From Kutzneria sp044547355 (GTDB taxonomy: Bacteria > Actinomycetota > Actinomycetes > Mycobacteriales > Pseudonocardiaceae), in contig NZ_JBIUAG010000040.1 in the NCBI RefSeq assembly GCF_044547355.1, positions 1 through 64,000 of the forward strand: a DNA stretch of 64,000 nucleotides. The letters run 5' to 3'. Every line of letters starts with the position of its first letter. Within the stretch, counting starts at the first letter, position 1. The notes below the pieces were generated by a model. The model saw only the letters and a list, made by a program, of their open reading frames with translations. It ran no database searches and was not told the DNA's origin. Position numbers and translations under genes: made by a program. Positions 18,840-26,787 of this stretch are shown one piece after another.

Positions 18840-19796
18840 CTCCTCATCATGTCATCGGGTCCAACGGATTTCGTGCCGACGCGGCTCTCGCCCGACCGTC
18901 CACCGCCGAGCAGTCGGTGGACGAGCAGTCCGGGCCAGGCATCGTTGAGCGGCCGGCCGGATGCAAGTGACCAAGGCACTGATGCTCCGACGAGCGGAAC
19001 CAAGCGTTCGTCAGCCAGGCGATCGCGGGGTGGGCAGTCCGGTCCGAACAACCAAGGACAAGTCGACAACCAGCAGTTGCGCACCGGGAGGTCTGGGTCG
19101 AGCAACCGCGAGCAGATAGTCGAGGACGGACGGTCCGGAGCCGGATAGTCGATGGCGGGCCGGCCGAACGGCCAGGCACCCTCGATCACAAAGCACCGTC
19201 GCGAGCCGGCCGGCGTCCCGAACCGGGCGGTCCCAGATCTCCGACCGCCCAGGGGCAAGGCGATCAGAGGCCAGGTGCCGGGCGATTCGCACGGCAAGCG
19301 GCCCGCGTGTCAAGCGGTCCAGGGCGGCCCGCGATCGTGCCCGGGACCCGGGTCACTTCCTTCGCCGCGACGAGCAGTTCGGCCCAGGCCTGGCGTCACC
19401 GCTCGACGTGAGCGATCGGTGGTCTTCTCCATGCGCTCGATTCAACACCTCCGGCCCGACGCTTGTCGGGCGATCAAGCAACACCTACGAGACACACCGC
19501 CGGACCGACCCCACAAGGCCCGAAAGCCCTTGTCGCACAGGCATTTCACAAGAATTCTCGGTCCGCAACCCACTCTCCCGACAGGTGCCGCGCGACCAGT
19601 GCGGCGTGCGACAACGGAGTGGTCAGGTCCGCCACGTCGCCATTTGTCTTGCAGTCCAACAGAATCAGGCGCCGAGCTCGTGTAGCTCGTCAGCACGCCG
19701 GACACGCGGTTGTCCAACACCCACGCGAGGTCGCGTCGACCACCACGGCATCGTCCGGGAACGGCGATCTTCGCCGCTTGTTCACCACTTCAACGA
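18840..19796. other. 957-bp stretch without a convincing gene
   Basis: Several open frames exist on both strands, but none shows the third-position GC bias of neighbouring genes, a ribosome-binding site or a recognisable motif. GC appears lower than in flanking genes, especially at 19460-19800. A short minus-strand frame around 19600-19720 (LDNRVSGVLTSYTSSAPDSV) looks more protein-like than the rest and may be debris. The neighbouring decayed regulator suggests this is degrading or acquired DNA. Confidence 0.5.
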
Positions 19797-20554
19797 TCAC
19801 TGCGCCATCGTGCCCGCGGGGTCTGACAGTTTTCGGTGAGCCTCGTCCCGATACCGCCGCGGGGCCACGCCGAAGGCCCGCTTGAAGGCGTTGCTGAACG
19901 CGCTTTCCGACGTGTAGCCGAGGGCCGGGGCGAGGCGGGTGACGGGGATGTCGTCCTCACGCAGGGAACGTTCAGCCAGGCGCATCCGCCAACGCGAGAG
20001 GTACGTGAGCGGGGGCATGCCGGCGACGGCGTCGAAGCGGTCGATGAACGACGCTCGTGACATGAAGGCGGCCCTTGCTAGCTCTGGAGGCCGCCAAGGC
20101 CGCCCTGGTTGCGCGTGCATGAGGCCGCAGGGCCGGGGCGAGCCGGTCGTCGGCGAGGGCTCGGAGCCAGCCAGCGGGGAACGAGGACGTGTCAGCAAGG
20201 CCGGCCCGGAGGACTTCGACGAACAGAAGCTGAGAATGGTGGTGGACAACGACTTCGGCCCCCGGGGCAGAGGCGGACATCTCAACCGGCATGCGATCCA
20301 GGAGCCATCGGAGCACGGAGGCCTCGGCGGCGGCGATGCGTCTGACCGGTGGGAGCGCGTCGGGCAGGAGATCCTCGCCGGCGCCGGAGAGTTCGACGTG
20401 CCCGCCGATGATCACGGTGGCCGGATCGCGAGGCTCGGCCAGAGGTGACCCGCCGGTGTCAAATTCCGGGTAACCGCCCGGGAGATGGAGCATCGGTCCA
20501 CGGCGCTCGGCGAAGAGCGGGGGGGATCTGACCGAAGTCAAGAACGTGTGACAT
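19797..20554 (-). pseudogene. AraC-family regulator, broken by frameshifts
   Basis: The C-terminal half reads as a good AraC double helix-turn-helix: ELARAAFMSRASFIDRF, LAPALGYTSESAFSNAFKRA and FGVAPRRYRD. The N-terminal half, with a cupin-like sensor (PATVIIGGHVELSGAGEDLL, LFVEVLRAGLADT), lies in a different frame. The halves meet near 20122-20135 and need one base removed to join ALR to LMHA. A second disruption lies at a seven-G run (20519-20525), upstream of which MSHVLDFGQIPP reads in a third phase. The sensor domain is also shorter than usual. The gene is probably non-functional unless these are sequencing errors. Confidence 0.75.
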
Positions 20555-20569
20555 GACGTCTGGTCGTGT

Positions 20570-20659
20570 CGACGGATCGGGGTCGCCCGGCAGACGGTGA
20601 TCGCGATCGAGCAGGGCAAGTACTCGCCATCGCTGGAGATGGCGTTCCAGATCGCCGGA
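20570..20659 (+). pseudogene. Small XRE/YozG-type HTH regulator fragment
   Basis: The plus strand reads RIGVARQTVIAIEQGKYSPS and then LEMAFQIA. This is the recognition helix and following helix of short YozG-like transcriptional regulators of about 70 aa. The first helices and the C-terminus are missing. At about 20656 the frame runs straight into the MDR oxidoreductase fragment, so the two relics were joined by a deletion. Confidence 0.6.
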
Positions 20660-20980
20660 AACCGTCCGCTTTCCCTGCTGCGCCAATACATGACCCCCAA
20701 GGGCGCGCTGGTCATGGTCGGCGGCGAGGGCGCGGCAAGATCATCGGCGGTGGCGTCACCGGCACCCTGCGCGCCGCCCTGCTCTCGCCCTTCGTCGGCC
20801 ACCAGCTCAGGGGCCTGGTCGCCACCGCCGAGCGCGCCGAGGACCTGCCGACGCTCAGGGAACACCTCGAGCAGGTCCGCCTCCGCCGTGCTGGACCGAG
20901 CTTTCCCTTTGAGCGAGGCCGTTTCCGCGATCGCCTACGTGCAGCGGGGCAACGCTTGCGGCAAGGTCGTCGTGACGGTG
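20660..20980 (+). pseudogene. MDR (zinc-type alcohol dehydrogenase) C-terminal relic
   Basis: Three successive pieces of one medium-chain oxidoreductase C-terminus are visible in two frames: PLSLLRQYMTPKGALVMVGG, then GTLRAALLSPFVGHQLRGLV with ATAERAEDLPTLREHLE in another frame, then LDRAFPLSEAVSAIAYVQRG with GKVVVTV back in the first. Two frameshifts (near 20730 and 20880) and loss of the N-terminal 200 or so residues mark a pseudogene. It should not be merged with the nitrilase-like gene downstream even though one frame stays open. Confidence 0.7.
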
Positions 20981-21148
20981 TACTGTGGCCGAAGGCGTGA
21001 CCCACGCCCAACCTCCACGAGCCGGCCCCAGCCCGGCTCCCCGCGGAGGCAAAGGGACTCCCTGTCTCGGGTCGTCGTCCGAAGCCGTCCGTTCCGGACA
21101 CGTGCGTCGCTGGGGGATCGCCGGTTCGGGACGTGGAAGGCCGAAGAC

Positions 21149-22105
21149 GTGACAGCAAGGGGCAACTTCAAGCGCCGGGTCCGGGCCCGCGCGGCCAAGA
21201 CCGGGCAGTCCTACACGACCGCGCTTCGGCACTTCCGTCGGACACCGGGAGACGACGAGATGCCGAAGACCAAGACGCTGCGGCTGGCCACGGCCAGGAC
21301 CACGCTGCGGCAGGATCCACGAGACACCGACCTGCTGCGCGCCAGCGGGGCGGAGATCCGCCGGCTGATGCGCGACGCGTACGCCGCCGGCGCGCGGCTG
21401 GTGGTGTTCCCCGAGGGGGCGACCTGCTCGCCGCACAAGCGAATCATGTCGGCGGACCCGAACCAGGTCGGGCCGGCCGACTGGAGTCTGGTCGACTGGG
21501 CGGTCCTGCGTGACGAGCTGGGCCGGATCGCCGACCTGGCCCGGGAACTGGGGCTGTGGACGGTGCTCGGCTCGGTGCACCGGCTGACTCCGCCACACCG
21601 CCCGCACAACAGTCTGTACGTGCTGTCGGACAAGGGAGAGGTGATCACCCGCTACGACGAGCGGATGTTGTCCAACACCAAGGTCAGTTTCATGTACACG
21701 CCCGGCGCGGCGCCGGTGGTCTTCGAGGTCGACGACGTGCGCATCGGCCTGGCGCTGGGCATGGAGGCTCATTTCCCCGAGCTGTTCCTGGAATACGAAC
21801 GCCTGGACGTGGATGCCGTGCTGTACGCGGCGGCCGCGCCGAGCGCGGTGTTCGCGACCGAGGCGCAGGCCCATGCCGCCACCAACAGCTACTGGGTCGG
21901 CTATGCCTCCGACGCGGGCTCGAGCATCATCTCGCCCGCCGGGGAGTGGGTCGCCCGCACCGACGACGGCCCGATCGCCGTGGCCGATCTCGACGGCAAC
22001 GCCGAGAACCTGGCCCGGCCGTGGCGGCGGACCGCCCGCGGTGGCATCTACGAGCCGCACTTCATTCGGGACGACCCGCGCAGCGAGGCCCGCGCCGGCT
22101 TCTAA
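21149..22105 (+). CDS. Nitrilase-superfamily protein, catalytic Cys apparently missing
   Basis: The fold is that of carbon-nitrogen hydrolases: LVVFPEGAT carries the expected Glu (residue 89). However, the Lys position reads YDERML (Glu 171) and the nucleophile block reads LALGMEAHFPEL, with Gly 204 where the family Cys would be. GTG 21149 has GGAAGG upstream and adds an Arg-rich leader (ARGNFKRRVRARAAKTGQSY) before MPKTKTL. ATG 21260, with GGGAG upstream, is the alternative start and would omit it. The open frame extends further upstream through the MDR relic, which I exclude. It may be a pseudoenzyme or use another chemistry. Confidence 0.82.
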   Translation: MTARGNFKRRVRARAAKTGQSYTTALRHFRRTPGDDEMPKTKTLRLATARTTLRQDPRDTDLLRASGAEIRRLMRDAYAAGARLVVFPEGATCSPHKRIMSADPNQVGPADWSLVDWAVLRDELGRIADLARELGLWTVLGSVHRLTPPHRPHNSLYVLSDKGEVITRYDERMLSNTKVSFMYTPGAAPVVFEVDDVRIGLALGMEAHFPELFLEYERLDVDAVLYAAAAPSAVFATEAQAHAATNSYWVGYASDAGSSIISPAGEWVARTDDGPIAVADLDGNAENLARPWRRTARGGIYEPHFIRDDPRSEARAGF

Positions 22106-22126
22106 CCGGGCCGGCTTCTAACCGGG
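22095..22126. repeat. 16-bp tandem duplication over a stop codon
   Basis: CCGGCTTCTAACCGGG occurs twice head to tail (22095-22110 and 22111-22126). The first copy contains the TAA of the nitrilase-like gene. It is probably a replication-slippage duplication. Confidence 0.85.
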
Positions 22127-22434
22127 CTGGAGACGCCCGTCGGCCATGAGATCGGCGGGCGTCTTCCAGAAGGAGGTGCCACAGGGACGGCGATGGTCTG
22201 GCGGACCGGCGCGAAATCGCGCTGGACGCGCGGGCCTGCCGAGTCGGTGATGAGCAAGGTCGAGGTCTTGGCTGGGTCGGTGCCGCGAAGCGGTGGCAGT
22301 TGCACAGGATGCTTCGTGTCGGCCTCGGTCGGGGTCTGCCAGTGCAACACGGTCGCAGTTGGCCGTGCGTCGGGTCGGGTCCGCCGGGCGATGGACACGG
22401 CGATGGACACGGCGATGGTCGGCCCTGCTTCGGG
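22106..22434. other. Intergenic 329 bp without a convincing gene
   Basis: No frame on either strand has both coding-like composition and a ribosome-binding site. A minus-strand frame (ending 22102) contains LLITDSAGP and VRQTIAVPVAP and is mildly protein-like but matches nothing I know. The stretch lies between convergent genes and carries two short tandem repeats. Confidence 0.45.
22388..22418. repeat. 12-bp tandem repeat, 2.6 copies
   Basis: GCGATGGACACG is repeated at 22388-22399 and 22400-22411, followed by GCGATGG to 22418. The unit length is a multiple of three, but no convincing gene covers it. Confidence 0.85.
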
Positions 22435-22950
22435 TCACTCGGCCAGGCGGTGCAGGACGATGATGCCGCCGTGGGCGGGTTGGTCCAGGCGGTCGGCGTC
22501 GGTCGCGGTGTACTCGTCAAGCAGGGCGATCAGCCGGCGGTCGAGCTCGGCGGCGGCCTCGGGTGAGAGGTGCAGGGCGAAACGGACGAAGGTACGGACC
22601 GCGGCCGGGCCGGCGGTGCGGAGTTCCTCCTGTAGGGCCTCGATGGGGGCGAAGGCGGCTTCCGCGCCGGTGCCGGGCGGGTCGTCGAGCCACCAGGAAC
22701 GGGCCTTGGCCCGGTAGGGCTTTTCCAGGGCGCCGGAGTCGCCGGCGCGGACAGGGGCAGGCTCGAGCAAGCCGGCGGAGACAAGCTGGCGCACGTGGTA
22801 GAGCACGGTGCCGGGATCCCGGTCGACCCGCTCGGCGATCTGCTTGTTGGTGAGCTCGGCCTGCCAGCACAGGCGCAGGATGCGCAGCCGCAGTGGATGG
22901 GCCAAGGCCTTGGCCTCGCGCTCGGAGGCGTCACGGTGCGGCAGAGCCAT
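22435..22950 (-). CDS. ArsR-type winged-helix transcriptional regulator
   Basis: This is a 171-aa DNA-binding protein. The winged helix spans residues 15-75, with ALAHPLRLRILRL, LTNKQIAERVDRDPGTVLYH as helix-turn-helix, and VRQLVSAGLLEP. The C-terminal 90 residues form a helical effector or dimerisation region (EAAFAPIEALQEELR, FALHLSPEAAAELDRRL). No metal-binding Cys pair is visible, so it probably senses something other than arsenite. It is divergent from the MFS gene with a 54-bp spacer full of inverted repeats, so it very likely controls that transporter. Confidence 0.9.
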   Translation of the reverse strand: MALPHRDASEREAKALAHPLRLRILRLCWQAELTNKQIAERVDRDPGTVLYHVRQLVSAGLLEPAPVRAGDSGALEKPYRAKARSWWLDDPPGTGAEAAFAPIEALQEELRTAGPAAVRTFVRFALHLSPEAAAELDRRLIALLDEYTATDADRLDQPAHGGIIVLHRLAE

Positions 22951-23002
22951 GAGAAAAGGCTACATCGGTGGAGTTTTCTCAATCGATGGGTGATACTCCA
23001 CC
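22951..23002. promoter_or_regulatory. Interleaved inverted repeats in the ArsR/MFS spacer
   Basis: GAGAAAA (22951-22957) pairs with TTTTCTC (22974-22980), and GGTGGAGT (22967-22974) pairs with ACTCCACC (22995-23002). Both are perfect inverted repeats inside the whole divergent spacer. This fits an operator for the adjacent winged-helix regulator. Confidence 0.6.
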
Positions 23003-23004
23003 GG

Positions 23005-24441
23005 GTGAAGCCGTACTGGCGACTGTGGACCTCGGACGGGCTGTCCAACCTGGCCGATGGGGTGCTGAAGGTGGCGGTGCCGCTGGTCGCGGTGGGCCTG
23101 ACCAGGGACCCGGCGGCGATCGCGGGCCTGGGCGTGGCGTTCACGCTGCCGTGGTTGCTGTGCGCGCTGCCGGCGGGGGCGCTGGTGGACCGGGTGGACC
23201 GACGGCAGGCGATGCTCGCGGCCAACACGGCCAGGGGCGTACTGGTGCTGGTGCTGTTCGGCGTGCACGAGCTGTGGGCGCTCTACGCGGTGGCGCTGTG
23301 CGTCGGCGTGACGGAAACGGTCTACGACACGGCGGCGCAGTCAATCGTGCCGCAGATCGTGGAGCGGGGCCTGCTCCCCCGCGCCAACGGTCGGCTGTAT
23401 GCGGTCGAGCTGATGGCCAACGAGTTCGCCGGACCGCCGCTGGCCGGGCTGCTGGTCGGCATGGGGACGGCGGCCGCCTTCGGCGTGCCCGTCGCACTGT
23501 GGGCGGCCGCCGTCGCGGTGCTGGCCACGCTGCCGGGCCGGTTCAAGGTCGAGCGGCTGCCGCCGCCGGCCGAGGGACCACAGCCGACGCAGCCGGAGCT
23601 GACTACCGAACCGCCGCAGCCAGCACGGACGGAGCTGGTATCTGAACTGCCGCAGGTGGCAACAGAGCAGTCACGGCCGCAGGCGACAACTGGGTGGTCG
23701 GTGCCCGCGCGGTCACAGGCGACAACCGGACGATCAGGCCCGACGCCGCCACAAGGGACAACTGGGCGGTCGGGGCCGGCGCGGTCGCCGGGGACAACTG
23801 GGGAACCGTCGGGGGCGACGAGGTTGTGGGCTGACATCGCGGAGGGCCTGCGGTTCCTGGTCCGGCAGCCGGTGCTGCGGGTCTTCACGATCGCGACGGC
23901 GCTGTTCAACCTGGCCACGAGCGCGGCGTTCACGATTCTTGTGCTCTATGCGGTCGGGACCGGCAGCGCGATGGGGCTGAGCAAGCAGGGCTATGGCGTC
24001 CTGGTGGCCGGTGCGGCGGTCGGGAGCCTGGTGGGGTCGGTGCTGGCCGAGCGGGTCGAGCGCTGGCTGGGGCGGGGCCGCGCACTGCGGCTTTCCTTTG
24101 TTATCAGTGCCGTGACAATCGCGGTGCCGACGGTGACATCCAACCCCGTTACGGTCGGCATAGGGCTGTTCACCGGCAGCGCCGGCGTGATGGTGACCAA
24201 CATCGTGATGGTCTCGCTGCGGCAGCGCATCACTCCGGACCGGCTGCTCGGCCGACTCAACAGCACACACCGGCTGGTCGCCTGGGGCACGAAGCCACTG
24301 GGCGCGGCGCTCGGCGGGTTTCTGGCCGTGTGGATCGGGGTGCGCCCGGTGTTCGCGGTCGTCGCGGCCCTGCCGCTGCTGGCCCTGATCGGGCTGGCCC
24401 GATTGAGCGATCGACACCTGGACTCCCCCGACCGGATCTGA
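23005..24441 (+). CDS. MFS transporter with a long repetitive central loop
   Basis: This is a 478-aa major-facilitator transporter, probably an efflux pump. TM segments start with VLKVAVPLVAVGL, and the signature loop between TM2 and TM3 is VDRVDRRQAM. TM1-6 end near residue 178. A hydrophilic linker of about 85 residues (185-272) follows, rich in Thr/Gly/Pro with repeated TTGRSGP-like units, and TM7-12 come after. GTG 23005 directly follows the operator-like repeats; the in-frame extension to 22795 crosses the regulator and is rejected. The central loop is far longer than usual. Confidence 0.9.
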   Translation: MKPYWRLWTSDGLSNLADGVLKVAVPLVAVGLTRDPAAIAGLGVAFTLPWLLCALPAGALVDRVDRRQAMLAANTARGVLVLVLFGVHELWALYAVALCVGVTETVYDTAAQSIVPQIVERGLLPRANGRLYAVELMANEFAGPPLAGLLVGMGTAAAFGVPVALWAAAVAVLATLPGRFKVERLPPPAEGPQPTQPELTTEPPQPARTELVSELPQVATEQSRPQATTGWSVPARSQATTGRSGPTPPQGTTGRSGPARSPGTTGEPSGATRLWADIAEGLRFLVRQPVLRVFTIATALFNLATSAAFTILVLYAVGTGSAMGLSKQGYGVLVAGAAVGSLVGSVLAERVERWLGRGRALRLSFVISAVTIAVPTVTSNPVTVGIGLFTGSAGVMVTNIVMVSLRQRITPDRLLGRLNSTHRLVAWGTKPLGAALGGFLAVWIGVRPVFAVVAALPLLALIGLARLSDRHLDSPDRI

Positions 24442-24588
24442 GCAACCGTCGAAGGTCTGGACTTTTCGGTTAACGTTGAACGCCGTTTACGGGTAGTTCG
24501 ACCGGCACTGCGCGTGACAAATCGTGTTAGCGTACGCCGCAAAACCGCAGGTCAAAGCTCACATGGGGTGACCACACGGGCACCCGGC

Positions 24589-24604
24589 GTGTGCATCTGC
24601 ACAC
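24589..24604. promoter_or_regulatory. Operator-like palindrome upstream of the histidine kinase
   Basis: GTGTGCA-TC-TGCACAC is a perfect 7+2+7 inverted repeat about 85 bp upstream of the kinase start, in the 248-bp spacer after the MFS gene. The size and position fit a dimeric-regulator site. No regulator is known. Confidence 0.45.
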
Positions 24605-24689
24605 AAGTTTCGGGCGGCGCGTCCCGAACGAGTGTCAGGTCTGTCTAAGAGCGCAAGACCAACTCGCCCTGCCCGAGGAGGACGGAACC

Positions 24690-26120
24690 GTGCCGAACCG
24701 GCCGCGCGACGCCGTGAACGGTCCCGACATGCCCGAGGTCGGTGTGCCGACCCAGCGTGACAACGATGACAGGATCTGGACCGCCGAGGCGATGGGCGGC
24801 GAGCAGGCGGCCGACATCGTCGGCGCCGTGGTCAACCCACCCGAGCGAGCCCGCGAGTCAGACAGCGAGGCCGACGAATTCCCGAGCAAGCACGCCGGCC
24901 CGCTGCGCACCGCGGGCAACCGGGTCGGCGGGTTCCTGCACCGGCATGCGGGCCCGCTGCGCGGCGTCGGGGGCAGGGTGGACGGCTTCCTGCGGCGGCA
25001 CTCCGGCCCCCTCAGCGACCTCGGGGCCATCGCGCTGGCGCTGATGGACGTGCTGCTGGTGTCGCCCAAGGACGCCGAGCTGTATTCGCACATCCTGTCC
25101 GGCGTGGCCTGTCTCGCCCTGGTGCTGCGCCGCCGCTACCCGTTCCTGGTGCTGCTGGCCACCGTGCCCGGCTACCTCGCCGGCTGGTCGCAGCTGGCCG
25201 GCATGATCGCGCTGTACACGCTGGCCAAGAAGCGCACCTGGAACTGGCAGACCATGGCCGGCGCGGTGCTGATGATGCTGTGCGCCTACATCGCCTGGCC
25301 GCTCACCAAGTTCTTCAGCCTGGGCTGGCAGGAGCAGGTGCTCAACCTGCTCTGGGCGGTGATCCACACCGGCATGCCGCTGGCGCTGGGCCTGCTGGTC
25401 ACCACCCGCAAGGAGCTGGTGCACAAGCTGACCGAGCTGGCCGTCACCCGCGAGCGCAAGCAGCACCTCCAGGCGCAGGCCATCCGGGCCGAGGAGCGGA
25501 CCCGGCTGGCCCGCGAGATGCACGACGTGGTCTCGCACCAGGTCACCCTCATCGCCATGCAGGCCGGCGCGCTGAAGATGACGGTCACCGACCCCGATTC
25601 GCGGGAGATCGCCAACACGATCCGCCGGCTGTCCACCAAGACGCTGGAGGAGCTGCGCCAGCTGGTCGGCGTGCTGCGCACCAGCGCCGACGATGACGAC
25701 GGCCGCCCCGACCTGACCGACCTGCGCCGCCTGGTCTCCGACTGCGGCCTGGCCGTCACGCTCAACGTGGACGGCGACATCGAGGACATCCCGCGGCCGG
25801 TGTCCGCCGCCGCGTACCGGACCGTGCAGGAGGCGCTCACCAACGTCGGAAAACACGCACCGTCGGCCGCCGTCTCCGTGCTCGTCCAGGTGGGCGAGGA
25901 CGAGGTGGAGGTGCGGGTGCGCAACGGACGGCCCCGAGGACAGCGGACCCCTGCCCTGCCCTCCGGCGGCCATGGCCTGGTCGGACTCACCGAACGGGCC
26001 GAGTTGCTGGGAGGCAGCTGTCATGCCGAGCCGAGTCGGGACGGTGGGTTCGTGGTGACCTCACGGTTCCCGCTCGCCCTGCCCGGTGTGCCGGCGCCGC
26101 AGGCTCCCCAGCACGCGTAG
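24690..26120 (+). CDS. Sensor histidine kinase, HisKA_3 (NarL-type) family, orphan
   Basis: This is a membrane sensor kinase of 476 aa. GTG 24690 has a strong GAGGAGG site at 24675-24681. A soluble N-terminal region of about 110 residues ends in 18-residue repeats (HAGPLRTAGNRVGGFLHR, HAGPLRGVGGRVDGFLRR, HSGPLSDLG). Membrane segments occupy about 112-240. The dimerisation motif AREMHDVVSHQVTLIAMQ carries the phospho-acceptor His 278. The ATPase N-box-like TVQEALTNVGKHA and G-box GGHGLVGLTERA follow. No LuxR-type response regulator is adjacent, so the partner lies elsewhere. An intrinsic terminator follows. Confidence 0.93.
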   Translation: MPNRPRDAVNGPDMPEVGVPTQRDNDDRIWTAEAMGGEQAADIVGAVVNPPERARESDSEADEFPSKHAGPLRTAGNRVGGFLHRHAGPLRGVGGRVDGFLRRHSGPLSDLGAIALALMDVLLVSPKDAELYSHILSGVACLALVLRRRYPFLVLLATVPGYLAGWSQLAGMIALYTLAKKRTWNWQTMAGAVLMMLCAYIAWPLTKFFSLGWQEQVLNLLWAVIHTGMPLALGLLVTTRKELVHKLTELAVTRERKQHLQAQAIRAEERTRLAREMHDVVSHQVTLIAMQAGALKMTVTDPDSREIANTIRRLSTKTLEELRQLVGVLRTSADDDDGRPDLTDLRRLVSDCGLAVTLNVDGDIEDIPRPVSAAAYRTVQEALTNVGKHAPSAAVSVLVQVGEDEVEVRVRNGRPRGQRTPALPSGGHGLVGLTERAELLGGSCHAEPSRDGGFVVTSRFPLALPGVPAPQAPQHA

Positions 26121-26124
26121 GAAA

Positions 26125-26174
26125 CAGCCGGGAGGGGACGTCGGCGCGGGCATCCCCTCCCGGCTGTGTTTTTG
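26125..26174 (+). terminator. Intrinsic terminator after the histidine kinase
   Basis: The 15-bp arms ACAGCCGGGAGGGGA and TCCCCTCCCGGCTGT surround a 14-nt loop and are followed by GTTTTT. The hairpin lies 4 bp after the kinase stop. Confidence 0.9.
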
Positions 26175-26285
26175 GCGCTGCCTTCGGCGTCGCGGCTCGG
26201 CCCCCGGGTAGCCGGCGCCTGGCACTCTCCTGGGTGGCAGGCCCTGGACTCTTCGGGCGCAGATCTTCGCGAAGTGAAAGTGCAG

Positions 26286-26330
26286 CAAAGGCCGCCTTGC
26301 CCCCTGGAATCGGGAGCAAGGCGGCCTTTG
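26286..26330. terminator. Hairpin downstream of rbpA
   Basis: The perfect 15-bp arms CAAAGGCCGCCTTGC and GCAAGGCGGCCTTTG enclose a 15-nt loop. The hairpin lies about 50 bp after the rbpA stop on the minus strand and can also back up the kinase terminator. Confidence 0.75.
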
Positions 26331-26380
26331 TGCTGTCGCACGGGGAGCTTGTGGAACCGCTCCTCGCCGCGCACGCGGAT

Positions 26381-26728
26381 CTAGAAGTCGCCCTCGCGCT
26401 GGGCCCGTAGCTTGGCCAGCGCCTCGGCCAGGATCGCCTCGCCGTCCGCGTCGGAGCGGCGCTCCTTCACGTAGGCCAGATGCGTCTTGTACGGCTCGTT
26501 GCGCGGTGGCGCCGGCGGGGCCTTCTCATCCCGGCCGGCGGGCAGCCCGCAGCGCGGGCAGTCCCACGACTCCGGCTCCTCGGCCTCGAGGGCGAAGGAC
26601 GGGCGGGACTCGTGGCCATTGGCGCACCAGTACGACACCCGATGCCGGGGCGCGGACTCGCCGCGCTCCGACTCGCCCATCGGGCCCGATCCGACTCGGG
26701 TACCGCGGATCGCGTTACCGCCAGTCAT
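26381..26728 (-). CDS. rbpA: RNA polymerase-binding protein RbpA
   Basis: RbpA is an actinobacteria-specific factor that binds core polymerase and the principal sigma factor and stabilises open complexes. The 115-aa product has the variable N-terminal tail, a zinc-binding core (SYWCANGHESRPSF, WDCPRCGLPAG), and the C-terminal sigma-interaction domain KTHLAYVKERRSDADGEAIL. It is the last gene of a minus-strand run after secG. Length and motif order are normal. Confidence 0.97.
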   Translation of the reverse strand: MTGGNAIRGTRVGSGPMGESERGESAPRHRVSYWCANGHESRPSFALEAEEPESWDCPRCGLPAGRDEKAPPAPPRNEPYKTHLAYVKERRSDADGEAILAEALAKLRAQREGDF

Positions 26729-26787
26729 CGACCCTCACACTCCCACAGGACGTGGTTGAACAACCCCAGTGACGTGAATTGCGGCGC

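Noticed and set aside
18794..19297. 167-aa minus-strand frame in the 19-kb gap
   Set aside because: It is Pro/Arg/Ser-rich, without positional GC bias, and has no motif or ribosome-binding site. Competing frames of similar quality exist on both strands.
20597..22105. A single 502-aa gene reading through to the nitrilase-like stop
   Set aside because: The first 180 codons are a helix-turn-helix fragment, pieces of an MDR enzyme in alternating frames and noise. Only the part from 21149 is a coherent protein.
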